From the NCBI GenBank assembly GCA_033060915.1, contig CM065394.1, forward strand, positions 15,649,501-15,713,500: a stretch of 64,000 bases of DNA, read 5' to 3'. The notes under the pieces are model-generated. The model ran no database searches, was not told the origin of the DNA, and was given only the letters and a program-made list of their open reading frames with translations. The stretch's first letter is position 1. Every line of letters begins with the position of its first letter. Positions 47,301-58,600 of the stretch are shown piece by piece. The position numbers and the translations under genes are program-made. The stretch comes from Euryodendron excelsum (taxonomy: Eukaryota > Streptophyta > Magnoliopsida > Ericales > Pentaphylacaceae).

Positions 47301-50300
47301 GCATACCATGCATCATGTTAGTTTTCAAACATTGTTTTTCTAAAGTGAATGGAATTGAACCATTAGTTAATTAAAGACTCTCATAGGTGAATCTAGGGTA
47401 GATTGACATGTAGGTACCGAAAGGGCGGGGTAGGGTGATAGCTTAGTGCGTCTTCCCTACACGTAACCAACCTCCGAACCTAGATCACTGTTTTCGAAAG
47501 ACCAAAAGGAGTTATTTTTCTAAAAAGGGCTAAATGTTTTCCAAAGGTTGCCAAACAACCCGTTTTCCTAAAAAACCCTCTCTTGAGGAGATATTTTCAA
47601 AATCGTTTTTCAAAACCTTAAGTGTAGTTTTCGAACTATGCTTAGTTTTTAGGTGACCTAACTCACCTTAATCAAGTTAGGTGGCGACTCCGAATCTTTT
47701 TCAAAAGTCCTTTATTCAAACCTATTTTTCAATTCAAACCTAGTCGCACTCATTCTTTTAGGAGGGTGAGTTCTAACGAGAGAGTACAGCATTTTTCCCG
47801 CTTGGGTGAGTATTCCTCGAGCGCGAAAAATCTGGGCGCGACATCTGTCTCTCCATCGTCTTCTTTTTCAAGACTTCCGATGGCAACGGCGGAAATTCAT
47901 TCTTGACGAATTGCCCTTCACACAGGTGGTGCAGCGATGTTAAAATCGAGTACCCTTTTTGGCTGCTAAGTGAGTAGACAACCTTGAATCAATACTGTGG
48001 TTATCCCAGGTTTGGCCTTAATTGCTTCGCTATTGATAACATTAATAAGACCATCTTCTACCTCCCAAACAATGCATACTACGTGAAGAACATAGATTAT
48101 ACCGAACGTACCCTCACCCTCATCGACATTGATGTTTCCAGCAGCCAATGCCCTAGGGCCCCTCACAACATTACTCTCGAAACCTTGCCATTGTCTTACT
48201 CCAACTTAGATTTGAACCTTAGTTTCTACTTCAATTGCACTGATCTACCCACATATGACTATCCTATAACCTGCTTGAGTTCTGGTGTGAAGTGGTCCTA
48301 CGTTTTTGTGGTGGGGAAAGAACCGATTGGTGTTGATTGGTATGATTTTTGTGAAGAGAAAGTGGTGGTGACGGTGATGGACTCAGAGATTGATCAAATC
48401 AACGGTTTGATTACTGGGTTTGGTGTGGCCATGAATGACGGCTTCCTGCTCGATTGGCGGACGGCGGCATCTTGTGGCGCGTGTGAGACCTCAAAAGGGC
48501 GCTGTGGGTATAACAACGCGATCGATGATTTCTTGTGCTTCTGCTCCGGTGGCACCATTAGCAACGATCACTGCAAAGGTAAGTAGTTTTCCTTAATCGC
48601 GTTGTCGGGTTGAGCTATTTCAGTGCAGCCATTCGTTCTGAAGACTCTGGTTTTTTTTATTTATTATTTATTTTTTGTTTTGGAAGACTTTGGTTGTTCA
48701 ATCACATAATGGATGGCAAGATCAAATGTTTCATTGTCAAAACCTGTTCTCATGTAAAGGGCTTCAATTTGAACAAAGGGTCTTCCTTTTAGCTAGGTAC
48801 AAGTGGATTATGGTCTAGTAGCCCGTAAGACAAATTGATTGAGTGCTAATACATCCGACTAAATTGGCACATACAAAACTGCCGATCATATATGTTTGTC
48901 TGCTTGAAATATATATATATATATATACATGTGAGAAAATCAAAAGAAAAATAAAATTTATACATCATAGATGGCTTTGATCTTGTTCTGTTGTGACTTA
49001 TGAGACACTAGGCTTATGCTATTTGCTTTTATGGGATTTGTAACTTCCAAAGTTATGCATGTCTTGCTAATGGAGTGTTCATTATGTTGCACGGAGGCAG
49101 GTAGAAGGATCAATTTGAGGGTGATGATTGCAATAATAGGTATCTTTATTGAAATTTTCCTCTATTCTTTCCCATTACGCCCTGGTAATGCATATAAAGC
49201 TACTTCTTCTTTTTATATTATTCTTCCCCTAATTTTTAGTTTCAAAGGACGATGTTTTCAAAGATAAATGTTTATCATAATTTTGGTTAAACAATAGTAT
49301 TAGTTCTTACTTTATTAATATGATTATTGTAGTACTACTTCACAAATATTTTGGGTGGTCACAGATTATTGCACTATTTAACTTCTTTCGTGCTTTTTAG
49401 TCTTTTCAACCATTGGAGCGGCAACTTTAGTCACTGGTGCCTATCTGATTAGAAGGAAAACCTCATCACACAAATCAATATTCTTTTGGAGGAAATCGAT
49501 GATGGCAGATTATAATGTGGAGGCTTTCTTGAAGGTTAATGGATCCCTTGCACCAAAAAGATATAGTTACTCAAGTATAAAGAGAGTAACCAATTATTTC
49601 CAAGATAAACTAGGTTAAGGAGGCCATGGTAATGTCTATAAAGGCAAGCTTGTTAATGGACATCTTGTGGCAGTGAAGCTTCTGAATGAAACAAAGGCTA
49701 ATGGAGAAGAATTTGTAAATGAGGTTGCCAGCATTAGTAGGACTTCCCATGTGAACGTTGTAAGTCTTCTAGGGTATTGTTTTGAGGGTTCCAAAAGAGC
49801 TCTTATCTATGAGTACATGCCAAATGGATCTCTTGACAAGTTCATATGTACGAAAACTTCTCAGCAGACAAAGAGTGACTTACAATGGGACACATTGCAC
49901 AAAATTGTTGTCGGGGTTGCCCGAGGATTGGAGTACTTACACCGTGGTTGTGGAACACGCATCTTTCATTTCGACATAAAACCCCATAACATTGTTTTAG
50001 ATGAAGACTTTTGTCCAAAGATTTCTGATTTTGGGCTTGCCAAACTGTGTCCTAAGAAAGATAGTATTGTATCCATGTATTATGCTCGAGGAACAATTGG
50101 GTATATAGCACCTGAAGTCTTCTCCAGACTTTATGGAAGAGTCTCACACAAGGCTGACGTCTATAGCTATGGAATGCTAGTCCTAGAGATGGTTGGGGTA
50201 AGGCAAAACAATGATGAACATGTTGAGAATAGTAGTGAAATATATTTCCCGCATTCAATCTACAAGAAGCTTGAACAGGATGTAGATCTAGGGCTTTGTG

Positions 50301-50524
50301 GGATTAAATCTATTGAGGATGAAAAAGTTGCACGAAAGATGATATTGGTTGGTCTATGGTGCATACAAGCTCGTCCATTGGACAGACCAGCAATGAGCAA
50401 AGTGATTGAGATGCTTGAAGGAGATCTGGAATCTTTGCAAGTTCCTCCAGAGCCATTTTTATCCTCTCCTTCAAGGTCACTAATTGCTTCTTCCAAACAT
50501 AATGAATCATGTGAGATTGAATGA

Positions 50525-52588
50525 AACATGCGTCTTCAATTAGGTCAATATGAAGATGTTTCCCCTTTATCAAAAAACAACAAATGCCGTTTAAGGAAGA
50601 TCAAGCACTCTTGTCCATTTTAGGTTGGCATAAACTGCAATCATTGACTTCTCTCCAGCAGGAGAATCAAATTGTATAATCGCGTACACCTGTTAAATGG
50701 GTGATGCTTTGACAATATACCATCGAAATATTGTAGATGTTTTCTTTCACATGGCAAGTTCCATTTTTATGACTCTTCTCAAAGCCCAAACCTCATTATT
50801 GAGCATATATAGACTACATTTGAAAGAGAACAGTGGTTACAATACATAACATATGAAAAAAAAAGCCAGCACTTTATTGCAATTTCTTGCTTAAAGAATT
50901 CTGGAGCAAAGCTTATGATCGACAAATGAAACATGGATTAATATGTTGTGAAGGGAATCTGTTGGAAGTTAGCTCAGAGCCATTCTTATCCTCTCCTTCA
51001 AGATCACTAATTGCCTCGTCCACTATCCAAACCCCGAAGAGAATGAGTCGTCGAGGTTTAATGAAACATGCGTGGATAAGCAAAAATGCCTCTGTTAAAT
51101 TGGTGATGCTTTAACAATAATGCCATTGAAACACTGTAGAAGTTTCTTTCATGTGGCATGTTCTTATTTTTAGTGTGGACACATGAAAGAAAATAGTTGT
51201 TAATTCCAAACTACAATACATTCGATACAAATTGATGAGATTGCACTACAGTATTGCAGTACTCTCATTACCACTGTACTTGCGCTCTTTTCTTTCCTTT
51301 GAATTAATGAGTTTCTTTCTTTTTCTTTGGTTATAACACAGCCGAAGACTTGAACCGATTTATTGAATAACCATTTTTTTCTTATAACACAATCAAAGAC
51401 TTGACCTTCATTGTCCTAGAAAAGGAGAAGCTATAGGGCCATGCATTAAGTTCACAACTAAGAAAATTCCAACACGTTAAGCATCAGACCCATCATGGAC
51501 TGCCAAACTTAATTATATTAGGTGGATGTCAGTATCAAATTAGATAATATGGTAAATATATGTATTAATGTATACATCCGTATATCTATTATCTACGTAT
51601 CATTTACAGGATCGTAGTAGAATCTTATTTGCTGTTAAGTTATTTGCTTCAACTATTATTTTTTGTGTTCTGCTATAAACCCTCAAACAATAGCAGGGCC
51701 CGAAAATTTGTGCCCAACCATTAATCGCTATCTTCAAAAAAAAAAAAAAAAGAAAATTTGTAAACAAAGCTAGGCTTGAAGTGCATATAAGCTTATATAT
51801 ATGTATATATATATATATATAAAGGGGTTGAAATAATATATATAAAGGGATTTTCAAAACAAAAAAATATATAAAGGGCAATTTACAAATTTTAGTGGGA
51901 TAAATTGGGTTATATTTCTAAAAGTATAGGTAAAAATTGAGTTTTAGAAAAAATTGTGGGGGCAATTTATAAATTTTAGCAGGACAAATTGAAAAATATT
52001 TCTAAAATTACAGGTAAAAGTGGAGTTGTCAAAAATTTGGCGGGTAATTTACAAATTTCAAGAGGGTAAATTGAGAAAACAATAAAAAATCATAGAGCAA
52101 AATGGATCTTTTGAAAGTTGAGGGGGCAGTTGTCCCACCGGAGCCAGGGCTACCTCCCTCCGCTTTGAAGAAGGAAAAAAAACCAAGTTGCTAAAGGTAT
52201 CCCAAAAAAAATATTTCTTTTGAAAGTTCGCCTATCCCCTGGCTTTCCTTGATAACTAAGGATTGGTGATCAATTAATTTGCAAGTGCAAGACATTGATT
52301 ACTGCAACGAAGTAATCAATAACCTTTCCTTAAAAAAAATATATAGTACCATAACCTTGACTTAAAAATATATTAGATAACCTTGACTTAAAAAATATAG
52401 TACCATAACTATTCCCTAGCTTTCCTTGGAAACTAAGGATTGGTGATCAATTAATTAACAAGTGCAAGACACTGATTGATGCAATGAAGTTGCTAAACGT
52501 ATCCAAAAATATATATTAAATAACCTTGACTTAAAAAATATGGGTCGATAATTATTCCTTTGCTTTCCTTTTAAACAAATTAGAAGGG
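50525..52588. other. 3' flank of the pseudogene: repeated tail fragments and TE remnants
   Basis: About 50940-51170 is a partial copy of the pseudogene's last coding bases and 3' flank (about 50430-50780), sharing CTCTCCTTCAAGRTCACTAATTG. About 51690-52160 is a low-complexity DNA-transposon-like remnant with repeated ATTTACAAATTTYAGNGGG motifs. About 52227-52575 contains a direct duplication (AAGGATTGGTGATCAATTAA in both copies). A TA microsatellite lies at about 51796-51822. Confidence 0.65.
50940..51114 (+). pseudogene. Fragment duplicate of an LRK10L-2 kinase C-terminus
   Basis: It encodes [17 protein letters not shown], nearly identical to [17 protein letters not shown] at the end of the kinase at 50524, followed by the same ATGAAACATGCGT 3' flank. 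No kinase core precedes it. It is a short tandem duplicate. Confidence 0.8.
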
Positions 52589-55500
52589 TGTAAGCACCTC
52601 ATTTGTACCCGCTTAACAATTTTGGGCTTGACCGGATCCAGTTTTAAACATCACAACACATGCGAGCCTAGACCGGCTTTTCCAAAACTCCAATTCAATC
52701 TACCGGTCACTTCCCAAGCCCGTAAGACCCAATTGAAGCTGAAAAGGCCATATTGCCCTTAGGCACTCTAAGTAGCTTTTTGAGATCAGGCGGTCTCGGA
52801 AACTAATGCCATCTAGGCAGCTTTCCAAGACTGGACAGTCTCGGGAACCAACGCCATCCAGATAGTTTCTCGAGATCGGGTGATCTCGAGGACCAACACT
52901 TAACCAAATTTTAGATGGTTCACTTCTAACGCCTGCTAGCCTGTCAATGCAGAATGTCCGTCATCCGGTAGTTCTCCGAGACCAGGCGATCTCGGAGACC
53001 AACACCACCTTACATGTATCTTTCTGAGATTGGGCGATCTCAGGAACCAACACCACCCTACAAGTAGCTCTCTGAGATCAGACGGTCTTAGGGACCAATA
53101 TCACACAAGTAAATTTCCAAGATCGGGCAGTCTCGGGAACCAATACTTCGGTCAACACTGGCGCCTGCTAGTCCGACTCGGTGAAAAATGACTAAACATG
53201 CCCCTTGTGCCCCCAGGCACGCCTTTGAGAAAGTTTAAAATTTCTCAAGACGGTAAAACCACCCTTCCCAAGTGTTCCTAGATAGCTAGGCGTATTCAAT
53301 ATGCCATCCTAACTAATTCCGGTCCCGTTCCGGTCAACTTCGGTCAAAATAACCGTTTTGCCCTTAGGCACCCCAGCACAATACAAATTCCACTAAACAA
53401 TGAAAACATCTTCTAGAACCATCCTCGAACAGTTCGGCATGCTGATGAGTTAGTTTCCAAAGGTGTCCTATCCTTTGGTAAACATGCCACGGCTTGAGAA
53501 ATGCGTAAATCAGATAATTTCCAAAATTTTATCCATAGGTCTTTCCATCAATACGGCTCGATTGAATAGATCGCTTTCCAAAGCCCCTAATCGTATGGCT
53601 CAAAAATTGCCATTTTCAGTAACCCTTGGAGCGTCTCACTGATGCTCTACCAAGGTTGTCTTTTTCTTCAATTCCCTGATTATAACGCACAGTCAAATGA
53701 CTTAGGAAATGTGTAAATTAGGGAATTCCCGAAAGTATTTGCAAAGCACTTTCTATTAGTATGGTCCGATCGGAGAGATCGCTTCCTAAAGGCCTCAATT
53801 GCGTTGCCCAAAAACTGCTACTTTTGAATAACCATGGAGCGTATCACAGACGCTCTACAAAAGTGTGTTTTCATACATGCTTCCTGAGGAAATATCTCAC
53901 TCTTCTAAACACCTTTCAAGCTCCCCGAAAATTTTCAGTTCTTGAGAAACACAAAAGGAACATCGTGGATACAATAGATTTTCCCAAATCTTTCCCGGAT
54001 TGCACAATTGTCAAGGCAAAGTTAACACGAAAATTTTCGGTGATAGAGCGTATGCTACATGCACTCAGATTGTGATTGGATCGATTAAAACTTTGCTTGC
54101 TCCCCAAGTTGAACAGAGTGTGCCACATGGCATTTAAAAACTGGAACAGTACTGGCGCATGTGCTATATGTGCAAGGGCAAAAATTGCTCTAACGTATGT
54201 AGTACATGCGCCAGCCCTCACCTGTTTGCCTATAAATACAGGCCTCCCCCTCTGCATATTCTAGAATTGAAAACAGTAGTGAAGCTCTGCAGAAATAGCC
54301 TTTAAACTCCAAAATTCTATATACACGTCATCCTCTAAGCAACTAAGTTAGATTCAACCTCTTTCTAACCTATATACTCCACCTATAGACCTTCCAATGA
54401 CATAGAAGAGCCATTTTCAGCCCTTTCAAGCCTCTCTAAGCCCATTCAAGTTCAAGACAAGACTTCTATGGAAGCTTGAAAAGTGCTTTGAAGGTAAATG
54501 TGGTATTTCCTTTTACATTTTGTCATTCCCATTATTCTCTCTCCCTCCTAGCTTACTTAGGCTATTCTCTATTTTAAACCCCCATCTTCTACCCTCTTTT
54601 CTTGTATGCATGAAACAAATGATCTCCTAGTTCATGCCGAGAGGAAAGCTTGTGAGAGCCACCATGTAGGGGGGGTCTTTCACTAGCCTACTTTAAGATG
54701 GCATGGCCTTGGAACACTTTGTAATTTGGTGTGCCCTATAGCCTTGTATGATTTTATGACCTCTCTTTACATATGGTTACCATATTCATGTATTGCATGC
54801 TTGACTCCATTTACATGTTTATCATTATTTTTTAAAAATCTTCACTATCTTATTTCTCTGTCTTTTTCAAATTCCATACTCAAGTGTTTTCCTAAAAATA
54901 GTTTTAGGAGTTGGTGCCTTGAAGCCTAGGTCAAACCCTTAATTTTCACATCTTAGAAAACCCCCCTTTAAGCCCCTTGACTTTATTTTGCATCCTTATA
55001 TTTCTTTACATTTCATGTTGCACAAAATTAGCTTTCAAACCCTTCATTTCTATATTGATTTTTAAGAATCCACTCTCTTGAATCTTGTGGTTGAAATGGT
55101 CCCTTGGAACCCTCTTTTGAGTGGTTTTCCCATTATCTTGACTATATGAACCCTAGTTCATTAGAAGTGGTTTTCGACACTCCAAAAATGGTTTTCAAAA
55201 CAACCCTTTCAAGAAGGGTTCTCAAAAGTTCATTTTCTTTAATTTGCATAAAAATGATTTTTTCAAAACTACAATTTTCATCTTGATTTTTAGAAGTTTT
55301 GCTCTCTTAAATATTGTGGTTGGAATGGTCAATGGAGTCCTCTTTGGAGTGATTTTCTTCAAATCAACCATATGAACCTTTATTCTTTAGAGTAGTCTTC
55401 AACATCTTAAAAATGGTTTTGCAAAACCTCCTCTCCAAAAATAATTTTCAAAGGTTTATTCTCTTTAATTTTTAAGTCTTCAAAACTATCTATTCAATAT

Positions 55501-55683
55501 TGATTTTCGTAAGTTTTACTCTCTTGAGTTAGTGGGTGAAATTGTTCCATGGCAATCATCTCTTGAGTGGTTTCCAAATACCAACCATAAAAACTCAACA
55601 CTCACTTGAGTGGATTTCATAAAATGGTTTTCAAAACACACTTTCAAGTTTCATGCATAAAACCACATTTCCAAAACCACTAT
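52589..55683 (+). mobile_element. Giant-family LTR, 5' portion only, truncated by a nested element
   Basis: It begins TGTAAGCACCTCATTT, like the LTR start at 42672. It has a TATA box (54231-54238) and then a leader with TATGCATGAAA...GAGAGCCACCATG like 44785-44855. It stops abruptly at 55683, where the minus element begins TGTCGCGCCC. The remainder should lie beyond the right edge. Confidence 0.75.
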
Positions 55684-58600
55684 TGTCGCGCCCAGATTTT
55701 TCGCACTCGAGGAATACTCACACAAGCGGGAAAAATGCTGTACTCTCTCGTTAGAACTCACCCTCCTAGAAGAATGAGTGCGACTAGGTTTGAATTGAAA
55801 AATAGGTTTGAATAAAGGGCTTTTAAAAAAGATTCGGAGTCGCCACCTAACTTAATTAAGGTGAGTTAGGTCACCTAAAAACTAAGAATAATCCAAAGAC
55901 TACACTTAGGGTTTTGGAAAAACGATTTTGAAAATATTTCCTCAAGAGAGGGTTTTTATGAAAACAGGTTGTTTGACAACCTTTTGGAAAACATTTAGCC
56001 TTTTTTTGAAAAATAACTCCTTTTGGTTTTTCGAAAACAGTGATCTAGGTTTGGAGGTTGGTTACGTGTAGGGAAGACGCACTAAGCTATCACCCTACCC
56101 CGCCCTTTCGGTACCTACATGTCAATCTACCCTAGATTTCACCTATGAGAGTCTTTAATTAACAAATGTTCAACCCTATTCACTTTGAAAAACAATGTTT
56201 GAAAACTAACATGATGCATGATATGCAAGTGCAAAATAAGAGAGAATTGAAAAATAGATTTGGAGATAAATTTGAAAAGAACTTGATTTGAAAATAAATT
56301 TGAAGAGATGGAATTTGAAATTGGAAAGTTTGAAAACTTGGAAATAGGGATTTGAAAATAGAAAAATTTTGAAATTGGAACTTTGAAAATAGATTGGAAT
56401 TTGAAACTTGAAAATATGGAGACCACACCCATGAGGGTGGAATTGAAAGTTTGAAAAGTGTTGTGACCGCACCTATGAAGGTTGCCTACGTATCCCTTTG
56501 GGGGAATCAGGTTAGTCGTAGTTCGAACCGGAGTCCGATTGAAAATAGAAGGTTTGATTTGAAGAAGGAGATTGGATTGAAAATTGAATTTGATTTGAAA
56601 TCAGAAGAGGGGATTGAAAATTGAAATTGAAGAGATTGGACTTTGAATAGAAGATTGAAAATTGGAAATTGGAATTTTAGAATTGAAAAGATTGAATTTT
56701 GATTTGAAAAGATAGATTTGGACTTGTTTTGGATAGAGAAGGTTTAAGAAACCTAAACTTAGGAAAGGTAGGAAACCTAGGAAAGACTCAAGAGTTTAAG
56801 AAAGATTGGATTTAGGAAATGTTTGAATTAGGAAAGGTTCGATTTAGGAAAGTGTCATTTTTTGAAAAGTTCAAAATTAGGAAAGTTTTAGGTTTAGGAA
56901 AGTTTTGAATTAAGAAATGTTTTGAATTAGGAAAAGTTTAGTTTAGGAAAGACTTAGAATTTAGAAAGTTTCAAATTAAGAAAGTTTTGAATTTTGGAAT
57001 GTTTCGAAAAAGGGAAGTTTTGAAAGTGGGAAGTTTTGAAAATAAGGAAGTTTTGAAAATAAGAAAGTTTTGTTTTGAGAAAGGTTTGAAAAAGGAGAGT
57101 TTTCATTTTCGGAAAGTTTTTGAATTAGGAAAGTTTTGAAATAGGGAAGTTTAGAAAAGTGGAAAGTTTCGTTTTAGGAAATGTTTGAATTAAGAAAGTT
57201 TCAACTTAAGAAAGTCTTGAATTGAGAAATTTTTGAATTTAGAAAAGTTGTAGATTTGAAAAGATTTTGAAGTTTTGGAAAGTTTAGAATTTAGAAAGAT
57301 TTGAAATTTAGAAAGTTTAAGATTTAGAAAGTTTTAGGGTTTTAGGAAATCTTGAAATTAGGAAAGGTTTGAGTTTAGGAAGAGTTTGAAAACTTGAATT
57401 TGGAGAGTTAAGATTTGGAAAGGGGGGTTAAATTAGGAAAGGGTTGAATTAGGAAAGATTTGAAAGTTGAGTTTTAAAGTTTAGGAAAGATTTTTATGTT
57501 CAAGTTTAAGATTTAGGAAAACGGAAGTTTAAGAAGGATTCGAATTAAGAAAGGGTTGGATTTTGAAATTTAAGAAAAGATTTAAAATTTAGGTTTAGGA
57601 AACTTATGGTTTAGGAAGGCAGGAAATTAGGAAGAAGTTGAATTAGGAAAGGTTTGGGATTTGTTTCCAAAAACGGAGGATTGGATTTAGTTTCCTAAAT
57701 GGGGAGATTGGATTTGGTTTCTTAAAGGGAAGATTTGATTTGACAAGGATTTGGAAAGGGAGATTCTAGAAACCCTAGTTTTGAAAGCGTGGAATTTTAA
57801 CGTAGAAAAGTGGTTTTGAAAATATGTATAGCTTGGATGTAGAAAACGAGAGATTTTGGAAACCTAGGTTTGGGGCAAGGTTTGAAAATTATATTTTTGG
57901 AAAGAAAATTAGGGTTTCCTAATTGTGGGTTCTAGGGAAAGAGTTTTTAGAAAGTGTGGTTTTAGAAACGTAGATTTTCTAGAAGGGAATCCTAGGAAGG
58001 AGTTTTTGGAAAGTGTGTTTGACGAGGGAGTTTTTGGAAGGAAAATCCTAGAGGGGAATTTCTAGAAGGAAGATTTTGAAAAGAGAGTTTTTTGGAAAGA
58101 TTTTTTTGGAGAGAGTTTTTCTAGAAAGGTTTTTGGTTAAAGATTGTTGAAGAGAGTTTTTGGAAAGATCTTTGGGGAAGGTTTTTAGAAAGTGGATTTT
58201 GGGGAGAGGATTTTGGAAAGGAGTTGAAAAAGGGAGTTTTGAAAAATAGATTTTGGAAGGGAGTTTTTGAAAACAACTTTGAAGAGGAGAGTTTTAGGAA
58301 AGTATATTGAAAGAGATTTTTAGGAGGAAGGATTTGGAAAGAAGATTTTTAGAAGGTATAAAAACGTCTCAATTTCCTAAAGCGATTCTAACCATAAGAA
58401 GGTTAGAACCACTTTAAGAAAGTGGTTTTGGAAAACAAGGAGTTTTGAAAATATAGACCATAAATGTCACTTTTAATGTAACACTTTCCTAAATCAACCC
58501 TAGTCATGGAAAGGCTAGAATCACCCTAGGATTGTGATCTTGAAAACAAGTTTTTGAAAAGAGGATTTTAATGCAATTTTGAAAACAAGTTTGAAAACGA

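Larger units (their letters stand above)
42672..47843 (+). mobile_element. 5172-bp solo LTR of a Tat/Ogre-like retrotransposon
   Basis: It starts TGTAAGCACC and ends GGGCGCGACA, with identical flanking TCTGT at 42667-42671 and 47844-47848. There is no internal coding region, so it is a single LTR left by recombination. It matches 55684-61142 in reverse. Landmarks are short tandem arrays (about 42918-43590), GGCGCC palindromes (about 44243-44342), a TATA box at 44358 and a long G-poor leader. It sits in the signal-peptide codons of the LRK10L-2 pseudogene. Confidence 0.93.
42636..50524 (+). pseudogene. LRK10L-2-type receptor kinase pseudogene, split by a solo giant LTR
   Basis: The first 12 codons (42636, MPEPFYFFLVLC) are followed by a 5172-bp LTR. 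The frame resumes at about 47849 with the rest of the signal peptide and ectodomain, closely matching 5489-6266, to the phase-1 donor after 48578. A small exon 49101-49139 (GRRINLRVMIAII) and a large exon 49401-50524 follow. The large exon carries the transmembrane segment VFSTIGAATLVTGAYLI and the kinase. Kinase features are [23 protein letters not shown] (a non-RD loop), ISDFGLAKL and [10 protein letters not shown]. Two nonsense codons are seen. TAG at 47975-47977 (WLLSE(stop)TT) lies where copy 1 has GAG. TAA at 49616-49618 is in the glycine loop (KLG(stop)GGHG) where CAA is usual. The kinase frame after it is open to TGA at 50522-50524. Confidence 0.9.

Noticed and set aside
47070..47374. 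Phe/Ser/Asn-rich ORFs in the LTR leader (also 56139-56472 on the minus strand)
   Set aside because: They come from low-complexity TTTCAAAT-type DNA, occur in several frames at once, and have no domain.
53761..54264. ORFs of 104-113 residues on both strands
   Set aside because: They lie in the U3 of a giant-family LTR just before its TATA box and have no domain.
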